NCBI RefSeq assembly: GCF_004353505.1
Contig: NZ_SMNQ01000001.1
Coordinates: 124,001 to 188,000, forward strand
Direction: 5' to 3'
Source of the DNA: Streptomyces sp. WAC05374
GTDB taxonomy: Bacteria > Actinomycetota > Actinomycetes > Streptomycetales > Streptomycetaceae
Length of the DNA stretch: 64,000 nucleotides
Under the pieces are notes generated by a model that did no database searches, had not been told where the DNA came from, and was given only the letters and a program-made list of their open reading frames with translations. The translations under genes and the position numbers were made by a program. Positions 42,281 through 50,867 of this stretch are shown piece after piece (position 1 is the stretch's first letter; every line of letters starts with the position of its first letter).

Positions 42281-44140
42281 ATGGGAACCATCAGCGGTCG
42301 GGATGCCACAGGAGCCGTCCCGGGCCCGGCGACCGGGGGGTCGCGCCTCGGCGGCTACGCTCCGCTGCGGGACTACGCGGTGATCGGTGACGGTCGTACC
42401 GCCGCTCTGGTCGCCAGGGACGGGTCGGTGGACTGGCTGGGCCTGCCCGACCTGGACTCGCCCGCGGTGTTCGGTGCCGTGCTGGACGCCGCCCGCGGTG
42501 GCCGGTTCACGCTCGCGCCGTCGGTCCCGTACCAGAGCGAGCGCCGCTACCTGCCCGGCACCAACGTCCTGGAGACCACCTTCCGCACCAGCACGGGCAC
42601 GGTGCGGGTCACGGACGCCCTCACACTCCACGACGAAACGACGCTCGCACCGATGCGGGAACTGCTGCGACGGGTGGAAGGACTCTCCGGGTCCGTGCCC
42701 CTGCACTGGAGCGTGCAGCCCCGGTTCGGCTACGGCACCCACCACACGCGCATCGCCCGGCGTGCCATGGTTCCGGTGGCGACAGCCGGACGCGATGCGC
42801 TCGCGGTCTGCGCCTGGGACGCCGGCGAACCCACGTGTACGGGGGATGCCGTCAGCGGGGACTTCGCACTCGCCGCGGGCCGGTGCGCACTGCTCGCGAT
42901 GCCGTTCGCCCATCAGGAGCCCCTCGTCCTGCCCACCCGCTCCGACTGCGAGGCGCGCCTGGACGCCACGTGCGCGGCCTGGCGGAACTGGGCGCACGAC
43001 CGGCTGTACACCGGGCGGTGGCAACAGGCCGTGATGCGCAGCCTGCTGGCGCTGAAGCTGCTGGTGTACGCCCCCTCCGGTGCGGTCGCGGCGGCGGTGA
43101 CGGCCTCACTGCCCGAAGAGATCGGCGGCGAGCGCAACTGGGACTACCGCTTCTCCTGGGTGCGCGACTCCGCCTTCACCCTGGCCGCCTTCCTGCGGCT
43201 GGGCTGCCCGGCGGAGGCACACGCGTACTTCTGGTGGCTGATGCACGCCTCTCAGCAGACCCACCCCCGTCTGAACGTGCTGTACCGGCTGGACGGCGGG
43301 CATCGCACCCCGGAGAAGACCCTGCCGTGGGAGGGCTATCGGGGTTCGGGGCCGGTCCGTACGGGCAACGCCGCGGCCCGGCAGGTGCAGCTCGACACCT
43401 ACGGCGAGCTGATGCAGACGGCCTGGCAGTACGCCCATGCCATGGGCGGGCTGGACGGGGATGTCGCCCACCGTCTGGCGGAGCTGGCCGACCTCGTGTG
43501 CACGGTCTGGAAGGAGCCGGACGCGGGCATCTGGGAGGTCCGCAGCCCGCCCCGGCACTTCACCCAGTCGAAGATGATGTGCTGGGTGGCCCTCGACCGC
43601 GCCGCCGACCTCGCCGAACGCGGCATGATCCCCAGCCGGCACCTCGGGCGCTGGCACGCCGCGCGCGACGAGATCACCGGGTTCGTCGAGGGCCGCTGCT
43701 TCTCACCCAGGCGCGACAGCTACGTTCGCGCCGCCGACGGTGACGACCTGGACGCCGCCGTCCTGCTGGGCCACCTCTACGGATACGGCGGTGACGGTCA
43801 CCGCATGCGGGCCACGATCAGCACCCTGGACCGCCATCTGCGGCACGGACCCCACGTCGACCGGTATTCCGGGGAAGACGGCCTCGCCGGCGGCGAAGGA
43901 GCCTTCCTCGCCTGCTCCTTCTGGCTCGCCGAATCACTCGCCCGCACCGGCGACCTGCCGCGGGCGATCGCGCTGATGGACGAGCTGACCGGCCTGGCCA
44001 ACGACGTCGGCCTCTACAGCGAGGAGACCGACCCCGCGACCGGGGACTTCCTGGGAAACCTGCCCCAGGGCCTGAGCCACCTGGCGCTGATCAGCGCCGC
44101 CTGCGCCATCACGGCCGCCGGCAAGGACACGGCCCGGTGA
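42281..44140 (+). CDS. Glycoside hydrolase family 15 protein (glucoamylase/trehalase-like)
   Basis: This 619-residue cytosolic protein has the two-part GH15 layout. The N-terminal beta-domain has LRDYAVIGDGRTAALVARDG, VDWLGLPDLDSPAVFGAVLD and TNVLETTFRTSTGTVRVTDA. An (alpha/alpha)6 catalytic barrel follows, with ERNWDYRFSWVRDSAFTLAA (about residues 285-304), RTGNAAARQVQLDTYGELMQ, KMMCWVALDRAADLAE and EGAFLACSFWLAESLARTG, whose Glu fits the catalytic base. Such Streptomyces enzymes hydrolyse trehalose or alpha-glucans. ATG 42281 is chosen; ATG 42233 is an alternative. Its stop overlaps the GTG of the next membrane gene, so the two are coupled. Confidence 0.9.
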   Translation: MGTISGRDATGAVPGPATGGSRLGGYAPLRDYAVIGDGRTAALVARDGSVDWLGLPDLDSPAVFGAVLDAARGGRFTLAPSVPYQSERRYLPGTNVLETTFRTSTGTVRVTDALTLHDETTLAPMRELLRRVEGLSGSVPLHWSVQPRFGYGTHHTRIARRAMVPVATAGRDALAVCAWDAGEPTCTGDAVSGDFALAAGRCALLAMPFAHQEPLVLPTRSDCEARLDATCAAWRNWAHDRLYTGRWQQAVMRSLLALKLLVYAPSGAVAAAVTASLPEEIGGERNWDYRFSWVRDSAFTLAAFLRLGCPAEAHAYFWWLMHASQQTHPRLNVLYRLDGGHRTPEKTLPWEGYRGSGPVRTGNAAARQVQLDTYGELMQTAWQYAHAMGGLDGDVAHRLAELADLVCTVWKEPDAGIWEVRSPPRHFTQSKMMCWVALDRAADLAERGMIPSRHLGRWHAARDEITGFVEGRCFSPRRDSYVRAADGDDLDAAVLLGHLYGYGGDGHRMRATISTLDRHLRHGPHVDRYSGEDGLAGGEGAFLACSFWLAESLARTGDLPRAIALMDELTGLANDVGLYSEETDPATGDFLGNLPQGLSHLALISAACAITAAGKDTAR

Positions 44141-44616
44141 ACGCGTGGGGAACCGCCGCCGGGGCGTTCGTCGGCACGCTCGCCCTGACCACCGCACTGC
44201 GTGCCGCCAGTGAGCTGAGGCTGACCCGCATGGACCTGCCGTTCCTCCTCGGGACGGCGGTGACCGTCGACCGCACCCGCGCCAAGGCCCTCGGCTACCT
44301 GATGCACTTCCTCAACGGGCAGATCTTCGCGTTCGTCTATCTCGCCGTCTTCGCCGCCATCGACCAGGCCGGCTGGTGGCTGGGCGCCCTGTTCGGTCTC
44401 GCGCACGGCCTGTTCGCCGGCACCGCGCTGGTCAACATCCTGCTGCCGCTCGTCCACCCGCGCATGGGCAGCCCGGTGACCAGCGCCCCACAGACGGCGC
44501 TGCTGGAGCCGCCCGGTTTCCTGATGCGCAACTACGGGCCCGGCACCCCCGTGGTCACCGTCCTCGCCCACATCGGTTACGGAGCGATCGTCGGCGGCTT
44601 CACCGTGACGCCCTGA
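44137..44616 (+). CDS. Small hypothetical membrane protein coupled to GH15
   Basis: This 159-residue protein overlaps the GH15 stop by 4 bp (GTGA). Helices are AWGTAAGAFVGTLALTTALR, FLNGQIFAFVYLAVFAAIDQ, GWWLGALFGLAHGLFAGTAL and TVLAHIGYGAIVGGF. The conserved-looking cytosolic loop MDLPFLLGTAVTVDRTRAKA and the signature FNGQ...H-G-x-x-F resemble DUF6789-type membrane proteins. It is cotranscribed with the glucoamylase-like enzyme; its role is unknown. Confidence 0.75.
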   Translation: MNAWGTAAGAFVGTLALTTALRAASELRLTRMDLPFLLGTAVTVDRTRAKALGYLMHFLNGQIFAFVYLAVFAAIDQAGWWLGALFGLAHGLFAGTALVNILLPLVHPRMGSPVTSAPQTALLEPPGFLMRNYGPGTPVVTVLAHIGYGAIVGGFTVTP

Positions 44617-44759
44617 GCCCGCTCCCGTCACGCGCCTTGTCCGCGGGCACGGGACGGTACGGACAGGGCGGGCGTGGTCATGGCCCCGCGTACTGCTCGA
44701 CCCCGCGTGGCGCACCACGTGTAACGTGCGGGGCACGAGCGATCGAGGGGGCGGTGGCT

Positions 44760-44966
44760 GTGGAGCTGTTGGTCGGTGTCGGTGTCGTCGTGGCGGTACT
44801 GGTCGTGATACTCGTCCGGCGGGACCGCAGGCCGCGTACGGAGAACCTCGACGGCCAACTCATCGAGCGGGATGCGAGCCTGCGGCTCCGGCAGCACCGC
44901 GGTGAGGCCCAGGCCGCCGAGGCTCAGGCCCTCCTGCGGCGGCGCGAGAACGGGCATCAGCACTGA
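44760..44966 (+). CDS. Small membrane-anchored hypothetical protein
   Basis: This 68-residue product (from GTG 44760, GAGGGG nine bases upstream; GTG 44754 is an alternative) has one N-terminal TM helix (MELLVGVGVVVAVLVVILVR). A charged cytosolic tail predicted to be helical follows (ERDASLRLRQHRGEAQAAEA), with no cysteine. No family recognised. Confidence 0.65.
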   Translation: MELLVGVGVVVAVLVVILVRRDRRPRTENLDGQLIERDASLRLRQHRGEAQAAEAQALLRRRENGHQH

Positions 44967-45150
44967 GCACCCGGTGAACTCACCAGCCCGGCGCCCCGTA
45001 CGCTCTGTTCGACCCCGAGCAACCGGCGCGGGCGCGCGCACCGCTGCGTCACCCGCGTACGGGACGCGAATCTCGGCGGCGGGCCCGTGGAGGAGCTCCC
45101 GAAGCGCCTCCCGCGTCCTCTGCCCGAGCCCTGCACGAAGGACTGTTTCC

Positions 45151-45495
45151 ATGGCCCTGGGCCCGCACGGACTCACCACCGCCGACGGCCGCGCGCTGAT
45201 CGACTTTCTCGCCGACCGGATCGCCGAGGTGCCGACCGCCCCGGTCGAGCCGCTCGTCACCGGGCTGAACGCACAGCTCGGGCTCTACGCCGCACTGTTG
45301 CGGTACCGCGACCACGGAGCGCTCGACGTTCGCGACGCCGGGTTCATCGACGGCGTCGGCCTGGCGCTGCGTCAGGCCGCGGTGCGCTGGAGCGGGCACC
45401 CGGACTTCCAGGAGCACTGGGCGCCGCCGCGCGTCCCCGTCGAGGAGCTGTTCGTGCACGGCCCCCGGTACCGGGACACGGCCGCCCCGCGGTGA
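45151..45495 (+). CDS. Hypothetical protein
   Basis: This 114-residue cytosolic protein starts MALGPHGLTTADGRALIDFL. It is mainly helical (LVTGLNAQLGLYAALLRYRD, FIDGVGLALRQAAVRWSGHP) and ends HGPRYRDTAAPR. AAGGA lies ten bases before ATG. I do not recognise the family, but composition and codon use are normal for the genome. Confidence 0.65.
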   Translation: MALGPHGLTTADGRALIDFLADRIAEVPTAPVEPLVTGLNAQLGLYAALLRYRDHGALDVRDAGFIDGVGLALRQAAVRWSGHPDFQEHWAPPRVPVEELFVHGPRYRDTAAPR

Positions 45496-45695
45496 ACGGC
45501 CGCGCCCGACGCCCCTTCCACCGGTACGGAGCCGTCTGCCGCTGCCCGGGCCATGGCAGCGATCCGAGTGGATCGGCACAGGGCGTCCAGGGGCCCGGCC
45601 TGCGGTCGTGCTGGCCGACACGACCTACTCGTCCGGCGGTGCGTCGGCCCGGGCGCCCCGCGTGGCTCGAGGCGAGCCCCGGAAACGTACCGTGA

Positions 45696-46607
45696 TCACG
45701 ACTCCTGGCCGGCTGCCGTGCTGTCGTCGGCGGGGATGCCGAGCCGGGCGGCCACCGCCGAGAGGGTCGGGCCCAGCGGGAGCGCGACGCGGGTGAGGGC
45801 GTGCGGGTCGCCCCGGGTGGGGTCCCGGTTGACGATCAGTACCGGCTTCCCCTCCTCGGCCGCCAGGCGTACGAACCGGAGGCCGGACATCACCGTCAGC
45901 GAGGACCCCAGAACCAGCAGCGAGGTCGCCCCGCGGACCAGCTCGCGGCAGTGCTCGATCCGCCGCGGAGGCACCGCTTCGCCGAAGAACACCACGTCCG
46001 GCTTGAGGATGCCGCCGCAGAGCGCGCAGGGCACCACCCGGAAGTCCCCCACCTGCTCGTCCGTGAGGTCGGCGTCCCCGTCCGGGTTGACGCCCGCGGC
46101 CACCGGTTCGAAGCCCGCGTTGGCCTCCTCCAGCCGCCGGGCCAGGTCGGCGCGCGTGCTCACGGCGCCGCAGGAGAGGCAGACGACCCGGGCGAGGCTC
46201 CCGTGGAGCTCCACGACGCCCTGGCTGCCGGCGGCCTGGTGCAGGCCGTCGACGTTCTGGGTGATCACCCCCGAGAGCAGGCCGTGCCGTTGGAACGCGG
46301 CCACGGCGCGGTGCCCGGCGTTGGGGCGCGCGCGGCCGAAGGTGCGCCACCCGAGGTGGCTGCGCGCCCAGTACCGGCGACGGGCCCGGGCGCCGGCGGT
46401 GAAGTCCTGGTACGTCATCGGCGTGTGCCGGCTCAGGCTCCCGCCCTCGCCCCGGTAGTCGGGGATGCCGGACTCCGTGGAGATGCCCGCGCCGCTGAGC
46501 ACCAGCACACCGCCGCCGCTCAGCGCGTCCACGACCGGTCCCGGGTCGGTGGTGCCCGGCGGCCAGTCCTCGGTGGGGGTCCAGCTCAGAGTGGGGCGCA
46601 TGCGCAT
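45696..46607 (-). CDS. NAD-dependent protein deacylase (Sir2)
   Basis: This 303-residue sirtuin removes acyl groups from lysines using NAD. The NAD site VLVLSGAGISTESGIPDYRG is at about residues 34-53, then SGVITQNVDGLHQAAGSQGV, the catalytic His in VELHGSLARVVCLSC and the second Zn pair CALCGGILKPDVVFFGEAVP. LLVLGSSLTVMSGLRFVRLA and PVLIVNRDPTRGDP close the Rossmann fold. Zn ligands are CLSC...CALC. Length fits bacterial class II/III sirtuins. It starts at ATG 46607 and is divergent from a DUF3253 gene. Confidence 0.93.
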   Translation of the reverse strand: MRMRPTLSWTPTEDWPPGTTDPGPVVDALSGGGVLVLSGAGISTESGIPDYRGEGGSLSRHTPMTYQDFTAGARARRRYWARSHLGWRTFGRARPNAGHRAVAAFQRHGLLSGVITQNVDGLHQAAGSQGVVELHGSLARVVCLSCGAVSTRADLARRLEEANAGFEPVAAGVNPDGDADLTDEQVGDFRVVPCALCGGILKPDVVFFGEAVPPRRIEHCRELVRGATSLLVLGSSLTVMSGLRFVRLAAEEGKPVLIVNRDPTRGDPHALTRVALPLGPTLSAVAARLGIPADDSTAAGQES

Positions 46608-46640
46608 GCCGCCAGGGTACGGAAACGCCCCCGCGTCCCG

Positions 46641-46670
46641 CCTGCTCCCGCCTGCTCCCGCCTGCTCCCG
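46641..46670. repeat. Three perfect tandem copies of a 10-bp unit
   Basis: CCTGCTCCCG is repeated three times in the 100-bp divergent promoter between the Sir2 and DUF3253 genes. The period is near one helical turn, so it could bind a protein cooperatively or be a slippage array. Confidence 0.75.
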
Positions 46671-46707
46671 CCGGGTACGCGGCACGGTGTGCGGCGATAC
46701 TGAGGGA

Positions 46708-47007
46708 GTGGCGGACAGCGAAGGCCGGACGGTCCGGCGCCTGGAGCGAGCCATTCTGGAGCTCCTGCGGCGTCGGGGCCCGACCGCGACGATCTGCCCC
46801 TCCGACGCCGCACGGGCGGTGTACGAGGGGGACGACGACGGCTGGCGTGCGCTCATGGAACCGGCCCGACGCGCGGCCCGCCGGCTGGTCGATGCCGGAG
46901 AGGTGCACATCACCCAGGGTGGCCGCCCCGTCGAGCCGTCGGAGGCCCGCGGACCGATCCGCATCCGCCGCGCCCACCGGCCCGGTCCCCCGCCGGCCGA
47001 CGAGTAG
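46708..47007 (+). CDS. DUF3253 protein
   Basis: This 99-residue winged-helix-like protein has VRRLERAILELLRRRGPTAT, ICPSDAARAVYEGDDDGWRA, LMEPARRAARRLVDAGEVHI and TQGGRPVEP. This is the full DUF3253 family pattern (I-L-x-L-x-x-x-R...CPSDAAR...W...M...R-x-AR-x-L-x-x-G-x-(I/V)-x-(I/V)-TQ-x-G). Its function is unknown; the fold suggests nucleic-acid or protein binding. GAGGGA abuts the GTG start closely. Confidence 0.85.
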   Translation: MADSEGRTVRRLERAILELLRRRGPTATICPSDAARAVYEGDDDGWRALMEPARRAARRLVDAGEVHITQGGRPVEPSEARGPIRIRRAHRPGPPPADE

Positions 47008-47085
47008 CGCCGGCGCACGGCGGGCGCCCGTCTGTGCGCACCGTCCGCACCGCGTACCGCACGCACACCGCCCAGATGTGTCGGT

Positions 47086-47508
47086 TCAGCCCCGGTCCAG
47101 TGCGGTCAGGCCCTCCGTCCAGCGTGTGCGCCGCTCGGTCTCGTCCTGCTCCCACCAGGGCACACCGCGTTCGCCCAGCGCCACCTTCGCCATGTGCACG
47201 CGGGACCGGGCTGCGGCCTCCGCCTCCTCGTCGTGCGCGCGTCTCGCGGCGCCCACTGCCCGCCGCGCCGCCATGAGGTGGGTACGCAGGCGGGCGGCGA
47301 CGTCCTCGGGGATCAACGGGTCGGTGGCGCGCCAGCGTCGCCCGTCGATGATGACGTGATGGCCGTCGGGAGTGCGGGCGGGGTGTCCTTCGCGTGTCAC
47401 CCGCACCACTGTGCCGCCCGGGACGACGGGCCCCCGGCCACCGGGCGCGTACGGCGTGCCGGGCCCGGGTCTGCGGCACCGCCTCGCGCTCGGGGAGGGA
47501 GGGCTCAC
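47086..47508 (-). CDS. Hypothetical protein coupled to the VOC protein gene
   Basis: This 140-residue protein is read from GTG 47508, which overlaps the stop of the upstream VOC gene (GTGA). After a Pro-rich N-terminus come VVRVTREGHPARTPDGHHVI, IDGRRWRATDPLIPEDVAAR and AARRAVGAARRAHDEEAEAA. The long Arg/Glu helix ends with VPWWEQDETERRTRW. The DGHHVIIDGRRWRATDPxIPE phrase is common in small Streptomyces biopolymer-transporter-like hypothetical proteins, but I know no function. Confidence 0.65.
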   Translation of the reverse strand: MSPPSPSARRCRRPGPGTPYAPGGRGPVVPGGTVVRVTREGHPARTPDGHHVIIDGRRWRATDPLIPEDVAARLRTHLMAARRAVGAARRAHDEEAEAAARSRVHMAKVALGERGVPWWEQDETERRTRWTEGLTALDRG

Positions 47509-47846
47509 ACCGGGCCGCCGCCGAATCCGATCTCGTTCCCGTCCGGGTCCCGGTACATGACCTTGCGCACGCCGTTCGAGTAGGTCTCGCGGTGCCAGGG
47601 CCGCAGGCCCCGCTCGGCGATCGCGGCGACGCGGGTGTCGAGGTCCTCGACGAAGACGGTGTGCATCGCGTGGCCGGCGTGCCCGGGCCGGTGCTCGACG
47701 TACACGTACCGGTGCTCCGCCAGCTCCCACACGGCTTCGGTGTCGTTCGGGACGAACGCCGGCGGCGAGCCGAGCAGACGCTCGTACCAGGCCAGGGCCG
47801 CCGCGTAGTCGTCGACGGGGATGCCTGCGAAGAGGTCGATGGCCAT
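47505..47846 (-). CDS. VOC-family (glyoxalase/bleomycin-resistance-like) protein
   Basis: This 113-residue protein carries a single vicinal-oxygen-chelate module: MAIDLFAGIPVDDYAAALAW, YERLLGSPPAFVPNDTEAVW, RYVYVEHRPGHAGHAMHTVF and YSNGVRKVMYRDPDGNEIGF. The terminal DPDGNEIGF supplies the Glu of the family. Dimers bind metal or sequester drugs. Substrate unknown. Its stop overlaps the start of the next gene downstream on the same strand. Confidence 0.88.
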   Translation of the reverse strand: MAIDLFAGIPVDDYAAALAWYERLLGSPPAFVPNDTEAVWELAEHRYVYVEHRPGHAGHAMHTVFVEDLDTRVAAIAERGLRPWHRETYSNGVRKVMYRDPDGNEIGFGGGPV

Positions 47847-47977
47847 GCGGCCATGGTAGGTCCGGGCACGGCGGGGAAGGGAACGGCGAACGCCGGGAAG
47901 GGTGCTGGAGGACGACCGCTCCGTGGCGGCGGGCCGGCCCGGGCGGCCGGACGGCCGTGCGGGAACGGCGCACGCGT

Positions 47978-48493
47978 CTAGTCCTCCCAGTCCCATGCAC
48001 CGATGTACGCGGCCCTGCCGGTCCGGCGGGCCTCCATCACCGCCTTCAGGCGGTCGAAGTCCCTCGCCGGCATGAGCGGCCGCCATTGCGGCAGCGGCAG
48101 CACCCGGCACTCGTCGTGCTCCTCGGGCGCGAGCCGGATCTCCTCGATCTGCCGATCCGAGAGCCGGCCTCCGTCGAACACGTAACCGGCCGTGGCGTAC
48201 GGCCACTGCGCCCCGGGGAGACCGAACACCGCCGCCAGGAGCCGGGGCGGGCCGGACACCACGATGCCCGTCTCCTCCTCGCACTCCCTGACGGCCGTCC
48301 GCCAGGGGCGCTCGCCCTCCTCGGTGGTGCCGCCGGGCCACTGCCACGGGTGGGTGGAGGAGTAGACCGCCCTCAGGTGCAGGGGATGGTCGCGCTCGTC
48401 GGTGAAGAACACGGCGCCGAAGACCGTTGCCTTGGGCAGGGTTTCGGCGAACTGCTCGGGCGGCAGCCAGGCGGGGCTGGGGCTGGTGGTCAT
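47978..48493 (-). CDS. NUDIX hydrolase
   Basis: This 171-residue NUDIX protein would hydrolyse a nucleoside diphosphate derivative. The box is complete: GGTTEEGERPWRTAVRECEE followed by ETGI (G-x5-E-x7-R-E-x2-E-E-x-G). Around it are LRAVYSSTHPWQWPG before, and AAVFGLPGAQWPYATAGYVF with DRQIEEIRLAPEEHDECRVL after. Start ATG 48493. No partner gene suggests a particular substrate. Confidence 0.92.
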   Translation of the reverse strand: MTTSPSPAWLPPEQFAETLPKATVFGAVFFTDERDHPLHLRAVYSSTHPWQWPGGTTEEGERPWRTAVRECEEETGIVVSGPPRLLAAVFGLPGAQWPYATAGYVFDGGRLSDRQIEEIRLAPEEHDECRVLPLPQWRPLMPARDFDRLKAVMEARRTGRAAYIGAWDWED

Positions 48494-48852
48494 CGGGTGC
48501 TCCTGCTGTGCGGGGGTGTGGCGGTGAGGAGCGCCGTACCGTCGCCGCCGCCGCGTGCTGGGCGTCGTCGTTCACGTGCTCTCCCCGGTAGCGGCGTGCG
48601 CCTCGACCGGCTCAACGCGCCCGGGAAGGGGGCGTCACGGCCGGGCGCGCCACCGCCCCGCTGTCGGTCTCGCCGGGTGGCGGGGGCGGGGCCGCTTCGG
48701 GCCGGCAGGGCGCCCCTGGTGGAGAGGTCCGACTACGGCACGGGTAAGGGGGCCGCGACTGCGCGGCGGTCGGCCGGCCCCGTACACGTGGGTCCGGCCG
48801 ACCGCTGCCATAGGCACCGGCCACCGGCCACCGGCCACCGGCCACGGCAGGA
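48494..48852. other. Intergenic region with a 7-bp tandem repeat
   Basis: No gene is visible in these 359 bp. GCCACCG-type units repeat tandemly from 48814 to 48846, directly downstream of the M4 peptidase stop. The array could fold only weakly and looks like slippage. Confidence 0.5.
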
Positions 48853-50550
48853 TCAGGCGATGCCCACCTTCTGGTACGCCTCGTCGATCGCCGTCTGGGC
48901 GGCGGTCCGCAGCGGGGTGTTGCCGGACAGGTAGGTGCTGGTGACGTCCCGCAGTGCCTGGTGCATGTCCTCGAAGTCCGACTCGCGCAGCAGTCGCACC
49001 AGGGCGAGGTAGATGAGCAGCGCCCACTCCTCGACCTTGAGGACCGGCTCGCCAGCCGGGTCCACCGAGGTGAGCAGGTGGAACATCGCCTTGTTGTGGA
49101 TGTTGCTGTTGGTGTGGACACCGCCGTTGTCCCGCGACGTGCGCAGGTAGTCGCGCATGTGGTCGGGGTCCCCGGTCCGGGTGGGGTCGCTCATGTCGCG
49201 CAGCGGCAGCCCGCGGGGCCCCAGCCCCTTGCCGATCTCCCAGTTCCAGGTGCGCACGTCGTCGCGGTCCGGTGCCTGGTACCAGTTGGCGATGCAGACG
49301 CCCATGGTGTCCGCCAGCGACTCGTTGAGCGCGCCGGACTGGTCCTGGTAGACCAGGTCGCTGGAGGTCTCGATCACTCCGTGGGTGATCTCGTGGGCGT
49401 TGACGTCGAAGTGACTGGCCAGGCTGACCAGCCGGTCCCCGTCGGCCACCTGGCCGAACCACATCCGCCGCTGCCACCAGACGGCGTTGACCCACTCGGG
49501 GCCCGGTCCGTCCTCGCGGTAGGTGCAGTTGACCACCGACACCAGGTCCATGTCGGCGTCGTCGATGCCGTTGCGGTGGAGCTGGTCGCGGTAGAACTTC
49601 TCCACCCGCTCGGCGTTGACGTGCGCCGAGACCCCGGCCCGGTGGCCGGCGCCGAAGTCCGCCTGCGCCGAGCCGATCGCGGCCGCCGGGGGGCGGGCGG
49701 TGTCGATGTCGGCGAAGTCCATGTCGTAGGTGGCGATCTGCCGCCACTGGTCGTGCAGGAGGAACGAACCGTTCTGCCGGCTGCCCTGGAACCGGTGCCG
49801 CACGCTCAGTTCGTCCTCGCCCTCCAGCCGCGTCGGCACGGTGATCGTGGGTGCCATCCCGTACGACTTGAGGATCTCGCCGGAGAAGGCGTCGACGAAG
49901 TAGCCGGTGAGCGGGAAGTCCTCGCGCGGCGAGGCGCCGAGCCCATGGCCGTGCCGGCCCTCCTCGGGCCGGTTCTCCGGCAGTTGGGCCGGCACGTCGC
50001 GCAGGTGCCAGGTCAGGTGCCAGTCGTCGTCGCGGCTGATGTACGCGAGTGCCGGCGGCGGCAGCTCCTCGGCGTCGACGGTGCTTCCCGTCGCCGCCTT
50101 GACCCGCTCCAGGGCGTCCGTGCCCGACAGGTCCGGCACGGTACCGACGCCGGTCACCTCGCCGAGCCTGGCGTCCATCGAGACGAGGCGCTGGTCCTCG
50201 TCCAGCTCGACCAGCACCTCGGCACCGAAGACGGGGATCTCGTGCCGGGTCTGCTCGAACCGCACGAGCGTGGTGCCCGTGCCGGCCTGGTGGCGCTCCG
50301 TGCTCAGGGCGAGGTCCGGTACGCGCTCGGGCCGGTCCTCCCGGACGGCGCCGCGCAGTGCCGGTGTCTCCTCCTGGGCGAGCTTCTCGGCGAGGTAGAA
50401 CCGTGCCGCCGACTCGGCGGAGTTGAAGCCCCGTCGGCTCTCGGCCCCCTCCCCCGCCTCCGTACCGCGGAGGGACTCGGGCCCCGGGGGCGCGCCGCCC
50501 GCCCGTGGGTCGTCGGTGAAGTGATAGCGGAATCTTTCGAGATGTGACAT
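48853..50550 (-). CDS. M4-family metallopeptidase without signal peptide
   Basis: This 565-residue thermolysin-family peptidase has a propeptide region (FTP/PepSY-like, about residues 40-230: LSTERHQAGTGTTLVRFEQT, IPVFGAEVLVELDEDQRLVS) and a catalytic domain. Zn ligands are in DVNAHEITHGVIETSSDLVY (HExxH, about residue 384) and in GALNESLADTMGVCIANWYQ (Glu). NGGVHTNSNIHNKAMFHLL contains the substrate-side His. Unlike typical secreted M4 enzymes, the N-terminus (MSHLERFRYHFTDDPRAGGA) lacks any hydrophobic signal. The protein must act inside the cell or leave by another route. It is divergent from the HAD-M28 gene. Confidence 0.92.
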   Translation of the reverse strand: MSHLERFRYHFTDDPRAGGAPPGPESLRGTEAGEGAESRRGFNSAESAARFYLAEKLAQEETPALRGAVREDRPERVPDLALSTERHQAGTGTTLVRFEQTRHEIPVFGAEVLVELDEDQRLVSMDARLGEVTGVGTVPDLSGTDALERVKAATGSTVDAEELPPPALAYISRDDDWHLTWHLRDVPAQLPENRPEEGRHGHGLGASPREDFPLTGYFVDAFSGEILKSYGMAPTITVPTRLEGEDELSVRHRFQGSRQNGSFLLHDQWRQIATYDMDFADIDTARPPAAAIGSAQADFGAGHRAGVSAHVNAERVEKFYRDQLHRNGIDDADMDLVSVVNCTYREDGPGPEWVNAVWWQRRMWFGQVADGDRLVSLASHFDVNAHEITHGVIETSSDLVYQDQSGALNESLADTMGVCIANWYQAPDRDDVRTWNWEIGKGLGPRGLPLRDMSDPTRTGDPDHMRDYLRTSRDNGGVHTNSNIHNKAMFHLLTSVDPAGEPVLKVEEWALLIYLALVRLLRESDFEDMHQALRDVTSTYLSGNTPLRTAAQTAIDEAYQKVGIA

Positions 50551-50867
50551 GACTGCGACCCCTCGTCGCGCCCGCGTTGCTGGTGTGCCGCCCCCTTGTC
50601 GTTCCGCCCCGTTCGGCCCATGCCCCCTTCAAACGTCACACCGCGTGGTGCGGGCGGCAACCGGACGGATCGGTGCACCAGGCAACCCGTAACCTCTTCA
50701 ACTGTGCGACGTTGAACGGCTTCTCGTACGCCACCGGATGCGGGAACGCAACCGCGGGACGACGATGGAACCAGCGGGAGCCTGTACTCGGAGCAGCGTG
50801 CACGGTCGCCGGCCGCGGGGGCGGGGCCGCAGGGCCTCCCAGGCTTCCGGGCCGCGGAGGAACCGAG
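50551..50867. promoter_or_regulatory. Divergent promoter region between two peptidase genes
   Basis: This 317-bp region separates the starts of the M4 and HAD-M28 genes. A relatively AT-rich patch (AACCTCTTCAACTGTGCGACGTTGAACGG in part, about 50690-50720) contains GTTGAA/TTCAAC symmetry around 50698-50717 that could be an operator or -35/-10 region. No gene is supported within it. Confidence 0.4.

Noticed and set aside
44376..44753. N-terminal extension of the small membrane protein ending at 44966
   Set aside because: This part of the frame is antisense-like and overlaps the end of the previous membrane gene; the ribosome site at 44745-44750 supports the short form.
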